Part shown: positions 15,649-27,629 of the stretch, in pieces | Position numbering within the stretch: position 1 is the first letter of the stretch | How the letters are laid out: each line of letters begins with the position of its first letter | Assembly: GCA_022820675.1 (NCBI GenBank) | Contig: JAJEFC010000346.1 | Span: forward strand, 67,387-99,477 | Reading direction: 5' to 3' | DNA length: 32,091 bases | From: Vicinamibacteria bacterium | GTDB taxonomy: Bacteria; Acidobacteriota; Vicinamibacteria; Vicinamibacterales; UBA8438 | Translations under genes and position numbers: made by a program | The notes under the pieces: model-generated | What the model was told of the DNA's origin: nothing | The model's database searches: none | The model's input: only the letters and a program-made list of their open reading frames with translations

Positions 15649-16974
15649 ATGACGACATCGGCTTTCCGTGCTGTATCGCCTCTCGCGTTGGCGGCGGCAA
15701 TGCTCGTGGCGGCCCCGGTGGCCCCGGCGGCCGCGCAGGCGCCGTCGCAGGTGCTCCGTCCGACGGACCGGCCGGGCGCCGGGGGCCCGGGCCCGGACTT
15801 TCAGTCCGGCATCACGCTGGTCACGCTCGTCGTGGTTCCCCGCGACCGTGACGGCATCTTCCTGGACGACCTGATTGCCCGGGACTTCGTGGTCGTGGAC
15901 GAGGGCGAGGTGCGCGAGGTCGCCTCCCTCGTGCGCGTGCAGGCCGGGCGCGTCAGCGAGCAGCTCGCGCCGGGCCTGCGGGCCCGGAACGGAGTACTGC
16001 TGCCGCCGCCGCCGCGGCCCTCGGACGAGCTGACGGGCCGACTCTTCATCATTCTCGTCGACGATCTGCACATTCCGGCCGGCCTGACGTCTCGCGCCCG
16101 CACGGCGTTCGTGGAGATGTCCGAGAACCTCATTCAGGAGGGCGACCAGTTCGCCGTCGTGTCCACCGGGCCGTCGGCGATCTCGATCGGGGTGACCACC
16201 GACCGCGGCCTGCTGCAGGCGACGGCCGAGCGCATCACCGGCGACGGGTTCGACCCCAACGAGCTGATCCAGAACTTCCCGCCGAGGCCGGGCTACACCC
16301 CCGAGCTGATGGCGCGCGCCGGGGTCGCGTTCGCGACCGTGAGCAACGTCGTCCAGAGCCTCGAGCAGGTCCAGCACCTGCGCAAGGTGGTCGTCTACTT
16401 CAGCAGCGGCTACGACCTGAATCCCTTCCTGGCGGAGCGCAGAGGGTACCATCGCGAGCCGGGAACGGAGCCCGGGTTGATCAACCAGGGCATCGCGCGC
16501 CTCCTGCGCCAGGACGCCCCTATCGGCGACGTGGACGGCCTGGAGGGCGACGGGGACCTCGCGAGGCGGATCGACGAGCTCGCGGAGGCCGCGAACCGGG
16601 CCAACGCCGCGTTCTACACCGTCGATCCCCGCGGGCTGGCCGCCGCGAGGCCGGGGCCCGCGGAGTTCCTCCTGACCGGTCGGGGCTCGTTCGACGAGTG
16701 GAGCTTCACGACCCAGAACAGCCTGCGGTCGCTCGCCGAGCAGACGGGCGGGCGGGCCATGGTCAACCGGAACGACTTCGACGACGTGTTCCGCGAGATC
16801 GACGCCGAGACCAGCGACTACTACATCCTCGGCTTCGCCCTGACCGATCCCGAGCCGACGGTCCGGACCCGGCGGCTGATGGTGCGGGTGCGGGGACGGG
16901 GACCCGTGGACGTGCAGCACCGCACGCACTACACCTACTTCGGGGCCGCCTCGAGCCGGCCCGGCGTCCGGTAG
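15649..16974 (+). CDS. Exported VWFA-related domain protein
   Basis: A 441-residue protein with a signal peptide (PLALAAAMLVAAPVAPAAAQ). The rest is a VWFA-related domain: a metal-site-like FIILVDDLHIP in place of the DxSxS motif, RARTAFVEMSENLIQEGDQF, LRKVVVYFSSGYDLNPF and a C-terminal YYILGFALTDPEP, typical of the TIGR03436-type family that is abundant in Acidobacteria. Such proteins are exported and their function is unknown; von Willebrand A folds usually bind protein partners. It follows the amidase by 14 bp on the same strand. GAGAGG lies about 15 bp before the ATG. It is the strongest lineage marker in the window. Confidence 0.9.
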   Translation: MTTSAFRAVSPLALAAAMLVAAPVAPAAAQAPSQVLRPTDRPGAGGPGPDFQSGITLVTLVVVPRDRDGIFLDDLIARDFVVVDEGEVREVASLVRVQAGRVSEQLAPGLRARNGVLLPPPPRPSDELTGRLFIILVDDLHIPAGLTSRARTAFVEMSENLIQEGDQFAVVSTGPSAISIGVTTDRGLLQATAERITGDGFDPNELIQNFPPRPGYTPELMARAGVAFATVSNVVQSLEQVQHLRKVVVYFSSGYDLNPFLAERRGYHREPGTEPGLINQGIARLLRQDAPIGDVDGLEGDGDLARRIDELAEAANRANAAFYTVDPRGLAAARPGPAEFLLTGRGSFDEWSFTTQNSLRSLAEQTGGRAMVNRNDFDDVFREIDAETSDYYILGFALTDPEPTVRTRRLMVRVRGRGPVDVQHRTHYTYFGAASSRPGVR

Positions 16975-17005
16975 CGCAACGGCCGCTCGGCGCCGCGGCG
17001 GCGGG

Positions 17006-18550
17006 TCAGAGCCGCAGTCCCGCCCCCGGCCCCACCGGGAGGCCGAGCAGCATCCAGACGACCAGGAGCACCGACCAGCAGGCGAGGAACGTCAGCGTGT
17101 ACGGGAGCATGGTGGCGACCACCGTGCCGATGCCCGAGCGCCGGTCGTAGCGCTCGAAGAACGCGACGATGAGGGCGAAGTAGGACATCATCGGGGCGAT
17201 GATGTTGGTGGTGCTGTCGCCGACCCGGTAGGCGGTCTGGGTCAGCTCGGGCGTGTAGCCGAGCAGCATGAACATGGGGACGAACACCGGGGCCATGATG
17301 GCCCACTTGGCCGACGCGCTGCCCATGAACAGGTTGATGATCGACGAGAGCACCACGAAGCTGAGCATGAGGGGGATGCCGCCCATGCCCGAGCCGCGCA
17401 GCCACTCCGCGCCCTTGACGGCCATGATCAGGCCGAGGTTGGTCCAGTTGAAGTAGGCGACGAACTGGGCCGCGAAGAACACCAGCACGAGGTAGGTGCC
17501 CAGCGTGCTGATCGTCTTGCCCATGCCGTTCATCACGTCGGCGTCGTTGCGGAACGCGCCGGTCGCGACCCCGTAGGCCACCCCGATGAGGAGGCCGCCG
17601 ATGAAGATGAACGCGACGATGCCCGAGAGGAAGGGCGAGCGCAGCAGCCCGCCGTCGTCCGGGTTGCGCAGGAACCCGTCGGCGGGCACCGTGCCCCAGA
17701 GCAGGAACAGCACGAAGACCGCCGTCGCGGCCAGGGCGGCGTAGAGGCCGCGCTTCTCCACGTCGGAGAGCGCCCGCATGACGTCCGAATCGCCCGCCTG
17801 CGTCTCGGTCGAACCCTCGTAGGGACCCAGCCGGGGGATGACGACCCGCTCGGTCACCCACGTTCCCGCCCCCGCGATGATGAACGTGGAGACGACCATG
17901 AAGTAGTAGTTGGCGGCGGGGTTGACCCGGTAGCCGTCGTCGACGATGCGGGCCGCCTCCTCCGAGAGGCCGGCCAGCAGGGGATCGATGGTGCCGAGGA
18001 GCAGGTTGGCGCTGTAGCCGCCGGACACCCCCGCGAACGCCGCCGCGAGCCCGGCCATGGGATGGCGCCCCGCGCCGAGGAAGATGATGCCGCCGAGCGG
18101 CACGAGCAGCACGTAGCCGATCTCGCTGGCGGTGTTCGAGAGGACGCCGGCGAGGACGAGCACGAACGTGAGGAGCCGCTTGGGCGCCGACAGCACGAGC
18201 AGGCGCAGGGCGGCGGCGATGAGCCCGCTGCTCTCCAGGACCCCGATGCCCAGCATCGCCACCAGCACCGTGCCGAGGGGCGCGAAGCTCGTGAAGTTGG
18301 TGACCATCTCGGTGAGGATGCGGTGCAGCCCCTCGACGGTGGCGAGGCTCACCGGCCGGATCAGCTCGCCGGTGCCGGGGTGGACGACCTCGACGCCGGT
18401 GCGGGCGGCGATGGCCGAGATGACGACGATGACCCCCGCGAGCAGGGCGAAGAGCGTGCCGGGATGCGGCAGCGCGTTGCCGCCGCGCTCGACGGCGGCG
18501 AGGAAGACGGTCATGGCGCGGTCGAGGACGGCGGTGGGGCGCTTGCTCAT
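17006..18550 (-). CDS. AbgT-family transporter
   Basis: A 514-residue polytopic membrane protein of the AbgT family (p-aminobenzoyl-glutamate import in E. coli; some homologues export sulfonamide-like drugs). Motifs: [20 protein letters not shown] at the N-terminus, [60 protein letters not shown] and [20 protein letters not shown], the last two being the two inverted hairpin regions. About a dozen hydrophobic segments are visible. Length matches the family (about 510). It is a single gene, convergent with the VWFA gene and divergent from the ferredoxin gene. Its substrate cannot be told from sequence. Confidence 0.95.
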   Translation of the reverse strand: MSKRPTAVLDRAMTVFLAAVERGGNALPHPGTLFALLAGVIVVISAIAARTGVEVVHPGTGELIRPVSLATVEGLHRILTEMVTNFTSFAPLGTVLVAMLGIGVLESSGLIAAALRLLVLSAPKRLLTFVLVLAGVLSNTASEIGYVLLVPLGGIIFLGAGRHPMAGLAAAFAGVSGGYSANLLLGTIDPLLAGLSEEAARIVDDGYRVNPAANYYFMVVSTFIIAGAGTWVTERVVIPRLGPYEGSTETQAGDSDVMRALSDVEKRGLYAALAATAVFVLFLLWGTVPADGFLRNPDDGGLLRSPFLSGIVAFIFIGGLLIGVAYGVATGAFRNDADVMNGMGKTISTLGTYLVLVFFAAQFVAYFNWTNLGLIMAVKGAEWLRGSGMGGIPLMLSFVVLSSIINLFMGSASAKWAIMAPVFVPMFMLLGYTPELTQTAYRVGDSTTNIIAPMMSYFALIVAFFERYDRRSGIGTVVATMLPYTLTFLACWSVLLVVWMLLGLPVGPGAGLRL

Positions 18551-18701
18551 GGCGTGCTATGCTACGCGGGTCGCGCGGCTCGTTCCAGTGCCGCCGCCGG
18601 CGTTGCCGCCGGGTCCTGTCTTCCCCCGCTCCGGGTCGACGCCGCGCCGGGCCGGCGCGAGTTGCCCGTCCGAGGCCCGTCCGGGCACGAAGTTGCGCAT
18701 C

Positions 18702-19100
18702 ATGGACGCTCCCGACTCCGGCAAGGGCTCCGTCGAGAGCCAGCGGCGCGTTGCCGCCGCGGTCGGGGTGACCGCGGCGGAGCGGCACGTGCTGCTCTGC
18801 GCCGACCAGACCAATCCGAAGTGCTGCGACCGCGAGCGCGGCCTCGCCGCCTGGGCCTATCTGAAGCGCCGGCTGCGCGAGCTGGGACTGTCGGAGCAGG
18901 GCGGGGTGCTGCGGACCAAGGCGAACTGCCTGCGCGTCTGCGAAGGCGGGCCGATCGCCGTCGTCTACCCGGAAGGGACGTGGTACCGCGCGTGCGACCC
19001 GGCGGTTCTCGAGCGGATCATCCAGGGGCACCTGATCGGAGGCCGCGTGGTCGAGGAGGCGCGCATCCTTGCGCGGCCGTTACGGCCGAAGAGGCCGTAG
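18702..19100 (+). CDS. Thioredoxin-like 2Fe-2S ferredoxin
   Basis: A 132-residue protein with the four-Cys pattern of thioredoxin-fold ferredoxins: [14 protein letters not shown] near the N-terminal third and [20 protein letters not shown], followed by [20 protein letters not shown]. It would carry one electron on a 2Fe-2S cluster; the partner enzyme is unknown. ATG 18702 is the nearest start before the domain; the frame stays open upstream to an ATG at 18549, but that part is Pro/Arg-rich and not family-like. The last 23 codons lie exactly in the first unit of a roughly 110-bp tandem repeat, so the ARPLRPKRP tail may be a late addition. Confidence 0.9.
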   Translation: MDAPDSGKGSVESQRRVAAAVGVTAAERHVLLCADQTNPKCCDRERGLAAWAYLKRRLRELGLSEQGGVLRTKANCLRVCEGGPIAVVYPEGTWYRACDPAVLERIIQGHLIGGRVVEEARILARPLRPKRP

Positions 19101-19365
19101 GTCGATCCGCGCTGACTCGGCTCTCGCGTTCCGCGGCCCGCACCTGATCGGAGGCCGCGTGGTCGGGGAGGCGCGCGTCCTTGCGCGTCCGTTGCGGCCG
19201 AAGACGCCCTCGAAGGGCCACGCTGACTCGGCTCTCGGTTTCCCGGCCCGCACCTGATCGGAGGCCGCGTGGTCGGGGAGGCGCGTGTCCTTGCGCATCC
19301 GTTGCGGGGCCGAAGAGGCCCTCGGACGGGCCACGCCGGCTCGGCTCTCCCGTTCCCGCTGGCCG
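19029..19365 (+). repeat. Three tandem about 110-bp repeats starting inside the ferredoxin gene
   Basis: Units begin CACCTGATCGGAGGCCGCGT at 19029, 19141 and 19251 (112, 110 and about 115 bp). Unit 1 holds the last 24 codons of the ferredoxin gene including its TAG at 19098-19100; units 2 and 3 are non-coding copies of that end plus its 3' flank. Differences are scattered, so the duplication is not very recent. Confidence 0.92.
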
Positions 19366-19550
19366 CGGCGGCCGCCATCGCTGCCCTCAAATGTGTACGG
19401 GTCGGGGTGCGGCGTCGACATCGTTGGCGAACGATGGTTCCGTTCGAAGGCGGGTTCGTCGCGAGCGGCACTGCCCCGGGCCGGCGCTCGCTCATGGCAA
19501 GGCCATTGTCTGCAAGAGTTTACAGCGTTTCTTGTCGGTGCGTTGCGGGA

Positions 19551-19567
19551 TTGGCGCACCTCTTGCA
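19551..19567 (+). promoter_or_regulatory. Candidate sigma54 (-24/-12) promoter
   Basis: TTGGCGCACCTCTTGCA has GG (19553-19554) and GC (19565-19566) separated by exactly 10 bases and fits the YTGGCACG-N4-TTGCW consensus closely. Transcription would start near 19578, about 290 bp before the aldolase ATG at 19865. The space 19366-19864 otherwise shows no gene; a leader or small RNA is possible but not shown. Confidence 0.5.
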
Positions 19568-19864
19568 TATATCTTCGGCATTCGTCGCTCGGGTGTCGCG
19601 TCGACGCGGCGAGCCGGGCGAACGTCACCTCTCAAAGCCTCACGCGCCGCGGCCGGCCGGTAGTCAATCGGCGGCACCGCGGCCCGTATCCGCCCGTGAC
19701 CCACCCCCGACCCGGCCGGAACCGTCCCGAGACGGCGCCGCCGGGCCCTGCCTTGTACGCCCGCGGTCCGGCCGGGGCTGCGTTTGACAACCGCCGGGCC
19801 ACGTCGCTACCGTAGTCGCGTCTCTCGTCGTCCTTGTCCCGTGTCTCGCGCTACGAGTCGAATC

Positions 19865-20761
19865 ATGACCATCAGCGGCGTGCTCGCTCCCATTCCGACC
19901 CCGTTCACCGACGACGAGGCCGTCGACCTCGACGCCTGGCGCGCCAACATCGATCGCTGGATGGCCACGCCGCTGCGCGGCCTCGTGGTGCTCGGGTCGA
20001 CCGGCGAGGCGCCGCTCGTCGACGACGACGAGGCGGATCGGCTGATTCGCGAGGCGCGCGGGCGGGTGCCCGGCGATCGCCTCCTGCTCGCGGGCACCGG
20101 CCGTCAGTCGACCCGCGCGGCCATCGCCGCCGCGCGCCGGGCGGCGGACGCCGGCGCCGACGGCGTGCTCGTGCGCACGCCGTCCTACTTCAGGAAGCAG
20201 CTCACCACCGAGGCGTTCGTGCGCCACTACGCGGCGGTGGCCGATGCGTCGCCGGTGCCCGTCGTCCTGTACAACTTCTCGGCCCTCACCGGCGTCACCC
20301 TGCCGGTCGAGGCGGTCGCCCGACTCGTCGACCATCCGAATATCGTGGGACTGAAGGAGTCGGGCCCCGACCTGGGCTACGTCGGCGACCTCATCGGCGT
20401 GGCCCGGGACGGCTTCAGCGTCGTCGTCGGGTCGGCGCCGACGTTCTATGCCAGCCTCGCGCTCGGCGCCAGCGGCGGCATCCTGGCCGTGGCGTGCGCG
20501 ATCCCGGACGCCTGCGTGCGGATCTACGAGCACGTGGCGGCCGGCCGCCACGACGAGGCGCGCGCCCTGCAGCGGCAGGTCGTCCCGCTCGCCCGGCTGC
20601 TGACCACCAGGCACGGCATCCCGGGGTTGAAGGCGGCCCTCGACGAGCTGGGCTACGCCGGCGGGCGCCCCCGGCCGCCGCTGGCGCCGGTCGCCCCCGA
20701 CGCGGCGGGGGAGATCCGCCGGCAGATCGAGCAGTTCGCGGCCGCGCCGGCCGGCGCCTGA
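19865..20761 (+). CDS. DapA-superfamily aldolase, 4-hydroxy-2-oxoglutarate aldolase-like
   Basis: A 298-residue class I aldolase of the DHDPS superfamily. The Schiff-base Lys is 164 (IVGLKESGPD) and the catalytic Tyr is 136 (VVLYNFSALTG), a spacing of 28 as in E. coli DapA. The substrate loop is GSTGEAPLVD. The C-terminal part (TTRHGIPGLKAALDELGY followed by GGRPRPPL) resembles HOGA-type aldolases more than DapA, so cleavage of 4-hydroxy-2-oxoglutarate or a similar keto-acid is likelier than lysine synthesis. ATG 19865 gives MTISGVLAPIPTPFT, the family N-terminus; 27 upstream codons are open but not family-like. It is a single gene, downstream of a candidate sigma54 promoter. Confidence 0.88.
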   Translation: MTISGVLAPIPTPFTDDEAVDLDAWRANIDRWMATPLRGLVVLGSTGEAPLVDDDEADRLIREARGRVPGDRLLLAGTGRQSTRAAIAAARRAADAGADGVLVRTPSYFRKQLTTEAFVRHYAAVADASPVPVVLYNFSALTGVTLPVEAVARLVDHPNIVGLKESGPDLGYVGDLIGVARDGFSVVVGSAPTFYASLALGASGGILAVACAIPDACVRIYEHVAAGRHDEARALQRQVVPLARLLTTRHGIPGLKAALDELGYAGGRPRPPLAPVAPDAAGEIRRQIEQFAAAPAGA

Positions 20762-20778
20762 CCCGCGCGGGGGCGCGA

Positions 20779-20808
20779 GGCTCCGGCGCGCTCCACGGCG
20801 CAGACTCC
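20779..20808 (-). repeat. Dispersed hairpin repeat, site C (short, reversed)
   Basis: The complement reads GGAGTCTGCGCCGTGGAGCG and then CGCCGGAGCC, the hairpin part of the family in reverse orientation without the tail. It lies 18 bp after the aldolase stop. The remaining sequence to 21008 holds nothing recognisable. Confidence 0.6.
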
Positions 20809-21008
20809 GGCGGCCGTGGTGGAACCCCGGGTTGCACCGGGAGCAGCGAGGCGCCGGGGCGTCGCGGCTCGAGTGCCGCGGGGACTTCCACCAGGGGCTG
20901 CCAGTGTCCTGGGCGTGAGCGCGTGAAACTCTCTTGATCGCGGGCAAGTATCTGCAAACACAGGAGAACTGCCGCGCAGAATCGTTCCGCGAACCACGGT
21001 TCGGGACA

Positions 21009-21512
21009 CTAGAGCACGCGCCGGGCGCCGAGGAAGCGGCTCGCCCAGTACTGCGAGCCGAGGCGCTCGACCCGGACCTTTCCCCGCCTCGACGGCGCGT
21101 GGACGAACCGATCGGTGTCGAGGGCCAGCGCCACGTGAGACGGCCCCTCGGAGATCGTCTCGAAGAACAGCAGGTCTCCCGGTCGGACCGCGTTGCGGTC
21201 GATCCGCTGGCCGACGCGGAACTGGTCGGCCGCGACCCGCGGCAGCTCCATGCCGTGGCGGCTGAAGACGTACCAGGTGAATCCGCTGCAGTCGAAGCCC
21301 CGCGGCGTGCTGCCGCCCCACCGGTAAGGCACCCCCAGATACTCGAGGGCGGTGGCGGTGACCGCGTCGGGCGCGGGGCGTTCCCCGGCCCGGGCGACGG
21401 GCAGATCCGGAGGGGCGAGGTGAGGTCTGGGGAACGGTTGCGGCGTCGCGCCGGGGCGTATCGCGCAGCCGGCGAGAACGAGAAGCAGCGGACACCAGAC
21501 GAACCGGCGCAT
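21009..21512 (-). CDS. NlpC/P60 (C40) cell-wall hydrolase lipoprotein
   Basis: A 167-residue lipoprotein: MRRFVWCPLLLVLAGC gives a signal with lipobox LAGC. AAGGAGG lies a few bases upstream of ATG 21512 and supports this start over the open codons further upstream. The NlpC/P60 domain (about 55-165) has the catalytic Cys in RGFDCSGFTWYVFSRHG, His in GPSHVALAL and the third polar residue in FVHAPSRRGKV; EYLGVPYRWGGSTPRGFDC is the usual lead-in. It should cut the gamma-D-Glu-diaminopimelate bond in peptidoglycan peptides while anchored in the envelope. Length suits a single-domain Spr-type enzyme. It is divergent from the HNH gene. Confidence 0.93.
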   Translation of the reverse strand: MRRFVWCPLLLVLAGCAIRPGATPQPFPRPHLAPPDLPVARAGERPAPDAVTATALEYLGVPYRWGGSTPRGFDCSGFTWYVFSRHGMELPRVAADQFRVGQRIDRNAVRPGDLLFFETISEGPSHVALALDTDRFVHAPSRRGKVRVERLGSQYWASRFLGARRVL

Positions 21513-21612
21513 CGTCCTCCTTGTCGGCACCTCTTCCCGGGGCGGACAGGGGCGCGGCCGCAGTGGTGCCATAACTCTTTACGCGGCAAGGCTTTAGTGG
21601 AGATTGTGCCGC

Positions 21613-21641
21613 TTGACACGAGCATCGGATTCGGGCACAAT
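21613..21641 (+). promoter_or_regulatory. Strong sigma70-type promoter of HNH gene
   Basis: TTGACA (21613-21618), a 17-bp spacer and CACAAT (21636-21641): a perfect -35 and a near-consensus -10 with ideal spacing. Predicted start near 21648 gives a leader of about 33 nt before ATG 21681. It is the best vegetative promoter seen in the window. Confidence 0.7.
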
Positions 21642-21680
21642 CGACTTTTTGGGCTGGCGAACCGGAACGGTGCGAAACCC

Positions 21681-22214
21681 ATGGAGCACACTCTGCTGCT
21701 CAATGCGACCTACGAGCCGTTGAAGGTCGTCGACTGGCGGCGGGCGATCAGGCTGTGGTGTCAGGGCAAGGTCGAGGTGCTCTCGGTCTACGACCGGGAG
21801 GTGCACTCGGTCTCGTTGACGGTGAAGCTGCCCTCGGTGATCCGGTTGCTGAACTACATCACCATCAAGCGCCACTTCAACCTGGTGCCGTTCTCGCGCG
21901 CCAACATCTATGCCCGCGACGACCACCTGTGTCAGTACTGCGGCCGGGGGTTCCCGCCCGCCGAGCTGACCTTCGACCACGTCGTTCCGGTGCGCTACGG
22001 CGGGCGCAAGGACTGGGAGAACATCGTCACGTCCTGCGTGTCCTGCAACCGGCGGAAGGGCGGGCGCACGCCCGCCGAGGCCGGCATGCGGGTCATCCGG
22101 CCGCCCCGGCGCCCGCTGCGCCCCGCGACCGTGCGCATCGCCGTCGCCCTGCGCGACACCCCCGCGAGCTGGCGGGACTACCTCTACTGGAACGTCGAGC
22201 TGGACCCGGCGTAG
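21681..22214 (+). CDS. HNH endonuclease
   Basis: A 177-residue protein. The N-terminal part (TLLLNATYEPLKVVDWRRAI) is the usual lead of stand-alone HNH proteins of this type. The HNH core is at about 75-120: RDDHLCQYCGRGFPPAELTF, then DHVVPVRYGGRKDWENIVTS and CVSCNRRKGGRTP. Two CxxC pairs (CQYC, CVSC) bind zinc, and DHVVP carries the catalytic His. Close homologues occur as single chromosomal genes in many bacteria without a proven role; it need not be a restriction or mobile-element enzyme. A strong promoter precedes it. No methylase or phage gene is adjacent. Confidence 0.92.
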   Translation: MEHTLLLNATYEPLKVVDWRRAIRLWCQGKVEVLSVYDREVHSVSLTVKLPSVIRLLNYITIKRHFNLVPFSRANIYARDDHLCQYCGRGFPPAELTFDHVVPVRYGGRKDWENIVTSCVSCNRRKGGRTPAEAGMRVIRPPRRPLRPATVRIAVALRDTPASWRDYLYWNVELDPA

Positions 22215-22266
22215 GCAGTTTCGTGGCGTCGCCCGGGCTGCCGGCCGTCCGCTCCCGCCGTCGTAG

Positions 22267-23286
22267 ATGACTCAGGCGTCCGCTACCCGAATCACGTCCG
22301 TGCATCCTCCCGCGGCGGTCGCCGGGGGGCGGATCGCCGTCCTCGGGCCCGGCGTCGGGGGGGACGGCCGCCGAGTGCCCGAGGCGCGGATCGGCGACCG
22401 TCCCGCGCAGGTGGTGTGCGCGGGCCGGGACCGGGTCGCCTGTCTGGTGCCGCCCGACACCGGGGGCGGCTCGCAGCCCGTCCGGCTCGACACCGCGCCG
22501 GGGGAGACCGCCCGGCTGGAGGTCGGCGCGCAGGTCGCCGCCGGCGTGCACCAGGTCGACAGCCCGGTCATCGATGCCGACGGCACCCTTTTCCTGACCT
22601 ACAGCGGGGCCCGCGGGGAATCGGCGCCGGTCTCGGTGTTCCGGCTCCGGCGGGACGGCTTTCGCGAGCCGTTCGTGACCGGCATCACCAACCCCACCTC
22701 GCTCGCCCTCGATCCCCTGGGCCGGCTGTTCGTGTCGAGCCGCTTCGACGGCGCGGTGTTCCGGGTCGGGGCCGACGGGCAGCACAAGCAACTGGCGGCG
22801 GAGCTCGGGGTGGCCTGCGGGCTGGCGTTCGACGAGGCCGGCACGCTGTTCGTCGGCGACCGTTCCGGCACCATCTTCAAGATTGCGCCCTCGGGCGAGG
22901 TGTCGCCGTTCGCCACCCTGCCCCCCAGCGTGGCGGCGTTCCACCTCGGCATGGCCCCCAACGGCGACCTCTACGTGACGGCGCCGACGCTGGCCACCCG
23001 CGATGCCGTGTACCGCATCGATCCGGCGGGGGCCGTCACCACCGTCCACCGGGGGTTCGGCCGGCCCCAGGGTCTCGCCTTCGACGCCCGGGGCACCCTT
23101 CACGTCGTCGAGGCGCTGGCCGGGGCGAGCGGGCTCTACCGCGTCGGGGCCGCCGACGAGGCCGAGCAGGTCGTGGCGGCGCCCGGTCTGGTCGGGGTCG
23201 CCTTCGACCGGCACGGGGGCGCGGTGGTGGCGTCCGACGATCGCGTGTACCGGTTCGAGCGCCTGCCTGGGCTCGCCCAGGCGTGA
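22267..23286 (+). CDS. IPT/TIG plus NHL-repeat beta-propeller protein
   Basis: A 339-residue protein. Residues about 8-80 look like an IPT/TIG fold ([20 protein letters not shown]). From about 95 onward there are NHL/SMP-30-like blades, each with a pattern such as [56 protein letters not shown] and [17 protein letters not shown]. No signal peptide is visible, which is odd for this architecture; an export start upstream is unlikely because the HNH gene ends at 22214. Propellers of this type usually bind ligands or partners; no enzyme motif is seen. Function unknown. Confidence 0.82.
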   Translation: MTQASATRITSVHPPAAVAGGRIAVLGPGVGGDGRRVPEARIGDRPAQVVCAGRDRVACLVPPDTGGGSQPVRLDTAPGETARLEVGAQVAAGVHQVDSPVIDADGTLFLTYSGARGESAPVSVFRLRRDGFREPFVTGITNPTSLALDPLGRLFVSSRFDGAVFRVGADGQHKQLAAELGVACGLAFDEAGTLFVGDRSGTIFKIAPSGEVSPFATLPPSVAAFHLGMAPNGDLYVTAPTLATRDAVYRIDPAGAVTTVHRGFGRPQGLAFDARGTLHVVEALAGASGLYRVGAADEAEQVVAAPGLVGVAFDRHGGAVVASDDRVYRFERLPGLAQA

Positions 23287-23342
23287 TAGCATCAAGAGTT
23301 CGGGGCGGCCCCGTGGCGGCTGACAGCGGCCCCACGGGGACC

Positions 23343-23487
23343 GGGAGTCTGCGCCGTGGAACAGACTCCCGGCAGGGTCGGTTGGGCGGCGAGCGGAGCC
23401 CTGCGAGCCCGGGCCTTGGAACGGTGCCGGCTCCCGGCCGGGTTGGTTGGGCGCCCGGCGGGGCCGAAGGCGGCGATGGGCGGGCCG
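23343..23487 (+). repeat. Dispersed hairpin repeat, site D (two units)
   Basis: Unit 1 has a perfect 9-bp stem: GGGAGTCTG (23343-23351) and CAGACTCCC (23362-23370) with a 10-nt loop, then GGTTGGGCGGCGAGCGGAGC. Unit 2 (about 23410-23487) has CTTGGAACGGTGCCGG, GGTTGGGCGCCCGGC and GGCGGCGATGGGCGGGCC. The pair fills the space between the NHL-protein gene and uvrA and ends about 35 bp before the uvrA ATG, so it could end transcription or shape the uvrA leader. Confidence 0.8.
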
Positions 23488-23522
23488 GGCGACGCTCTCC
23501 GGGCTGGGACCTGAACACGGCG

Positions 23523-26417
<2,895 letters not shown>

Positions 26418-26559
26418 GCGGGGCGCCGAGCGGAGCCGCAGGCGGCGATGGGCGGGCGCGCGAGCCACCCGTCGGGCCGCCGCGTTCGCGGGCGCGGCGG
26501 GGCGGATACGCGCCCGGCGGCGTCAGCGGCGGCGCCGCACCCGGGACACGGGTGGTAAG

Positions 26560-26632
26560 GTGACACCAGGGTCCAGCCGCGCATGAATTCGCGGAACATG
26601 CCGATAACCGGTTCAGTGAGACACCCTGGACG
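26560..26632. repeat. Structured intergenic element upstream of lpxC
   Basis: Outer inverted repeat CCAGGGT (26566-26572) and ACCCTGG (26623-26629) encloses CCGCG-CATGAATT-CGCGG (26577-26594) and CCGATAACCGG (26601-26611). Base use is unlike its surroundings (AT-richer, with an EcoRI-like GAATTC). It is preceded by GTAAGGTGACACC. It may be a relic of a REP/IS200-type element or a leader structure for lpxC; no transposase is present. Confidence 0.4.
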
Positions 26633-26686
26633 GCGTTTCGTCGTCGATCGGTCGTCCGGCCCCGCCCCCCTGGAGGTCGCCGCTCC

Positions 26687-27601
26687 GTGACTGACTATCA
26701 GCACACCGTCCGACGTTCCGTCTCCTGCACCGGAATCGGGCTGCATTCCGGCCGGAAGGTGACGTTGTCGTTGCGGCCCGCCGCGGCCGGGAGCGGCATC
26801 CGTTTCCGCCGGGCGGACCTCGACGGGGTCGAGATACCCGCGACCGTGGACAACGTCGACCGGCTGCACTACGCCACCGGGCTGTCGCGAAACGCCGAGA
26901 CGGTGCGGACCGTCGAGCACCTGCTGGCGGCCCTGGTCGGCCTCGGCGTGGACAACGTCGTCGTCGACCTCGACCAGCCCGAGGTGCCGATCATGGACGG
27001 CAGCGCGGCCTCGTTCGTGTACCTGCTGCACGAGGCGGGGCTGCGCCGGCTGGCCGCGCCGCGGCGCTACCTCAAGGTGTTCCGGCCGGTGTCGCTGTCA
27101 CGCGGGGACAAGCGCATCGCCCTCTACCCGTCGGACCACTTCAAGGTGAGCTACAGCATCAGCTTCGATCACCCGCTGCTCCGGCACATGGCCCGCACCC
27201 TCACCGTCACGGAGGCGTCGTTCGTCGACGAGATCGCGCCGGCCCGCACGTTCGGCTTCCTCAAGGAGGTCGAGATGCTCCGGCGGCAGGGTCTCGCCCT
27301 CGGGGGGTCGCTCGAGAACGCGGTGGTGCTGGGCGACGCCGGGATCCTCAACGACCGGCTGCGGTTCGAGGACGAGTTCGTCCGCCACAAGATTCTCGAC
27401 GCGATCGGCGACCTCGCCCTGGTGGGTCATCCCGTCATCGGTCACCTCGTCGCGCACCGCGGCGGCCACGAGCTGCACACCGCCTTCGCCGAGAAGATCC
27501 TGGCCGAGTCGGACGCGTGGCGGATCGTCGAGTCGCCGGGGCTGGAGCACGCGCCGGCCGCGGCGGTCGCGGCCGAGGCGCCCGACTTCGTCGCCCGCTG
27601 A
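26687..27601 (+). CDS. lpxC: UDP-3-O-acyl-N-acetylglucosamine deacetylase
   Basis: A 304-residue LpxC, the first committed, zinc-dependent step of lipid A synthesis, acting in the cytosol. Start GTG 26687 gives MTDYQHTVRRSVSCTGIGLH, the family N-terminus; GGAGG lies upstream (26671-26675). Zinc ligands are His78 (TVEHLLAAL), His234 and Asp238 (RHKILDAIGD), with the same H-x3-D spacing as E. coli His238/Asp242; the catalytic-base region is VPIMDGSAASFVYLL and the general His lies in HRGGHELHTAF. Length equals E. coli LpxC (305). It is a single gene here, not next to fabZ or lpxA. It shows a lipopolysaccharide-bearing outer membrane. Confidence 0.97.
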   Translation: MTDYQHTVRRSVSCTGIGLHSGRKVTLSLRPAAAGSGIRFRRADLDGVEIPATVDNVDRLHYATGLSRNAETVRTVEHLLAALVGLGVDNVVVDLDQPEVPIMDGSAASFVYLLHEAGLRRLAAPRRYLKVFRPVSLSRGDKRIALYPSDHFKVSYSISFDHPLLRHMARTLTVTEASFVDEIAPARTFGFLKEVEMLRRQGLALGGSLENAVVLGDAGILNDRLRFEDEFVRHKILDAIGDLALVGHPVIGHLVAHRGGHELHTAFAEKILAESDAWRIVESPGLEHAPAAAVAAEAPDFVAR

Positions 27602-27629
27602 GCCCGCCGCCCGGACCCCGCCTGCCTTC

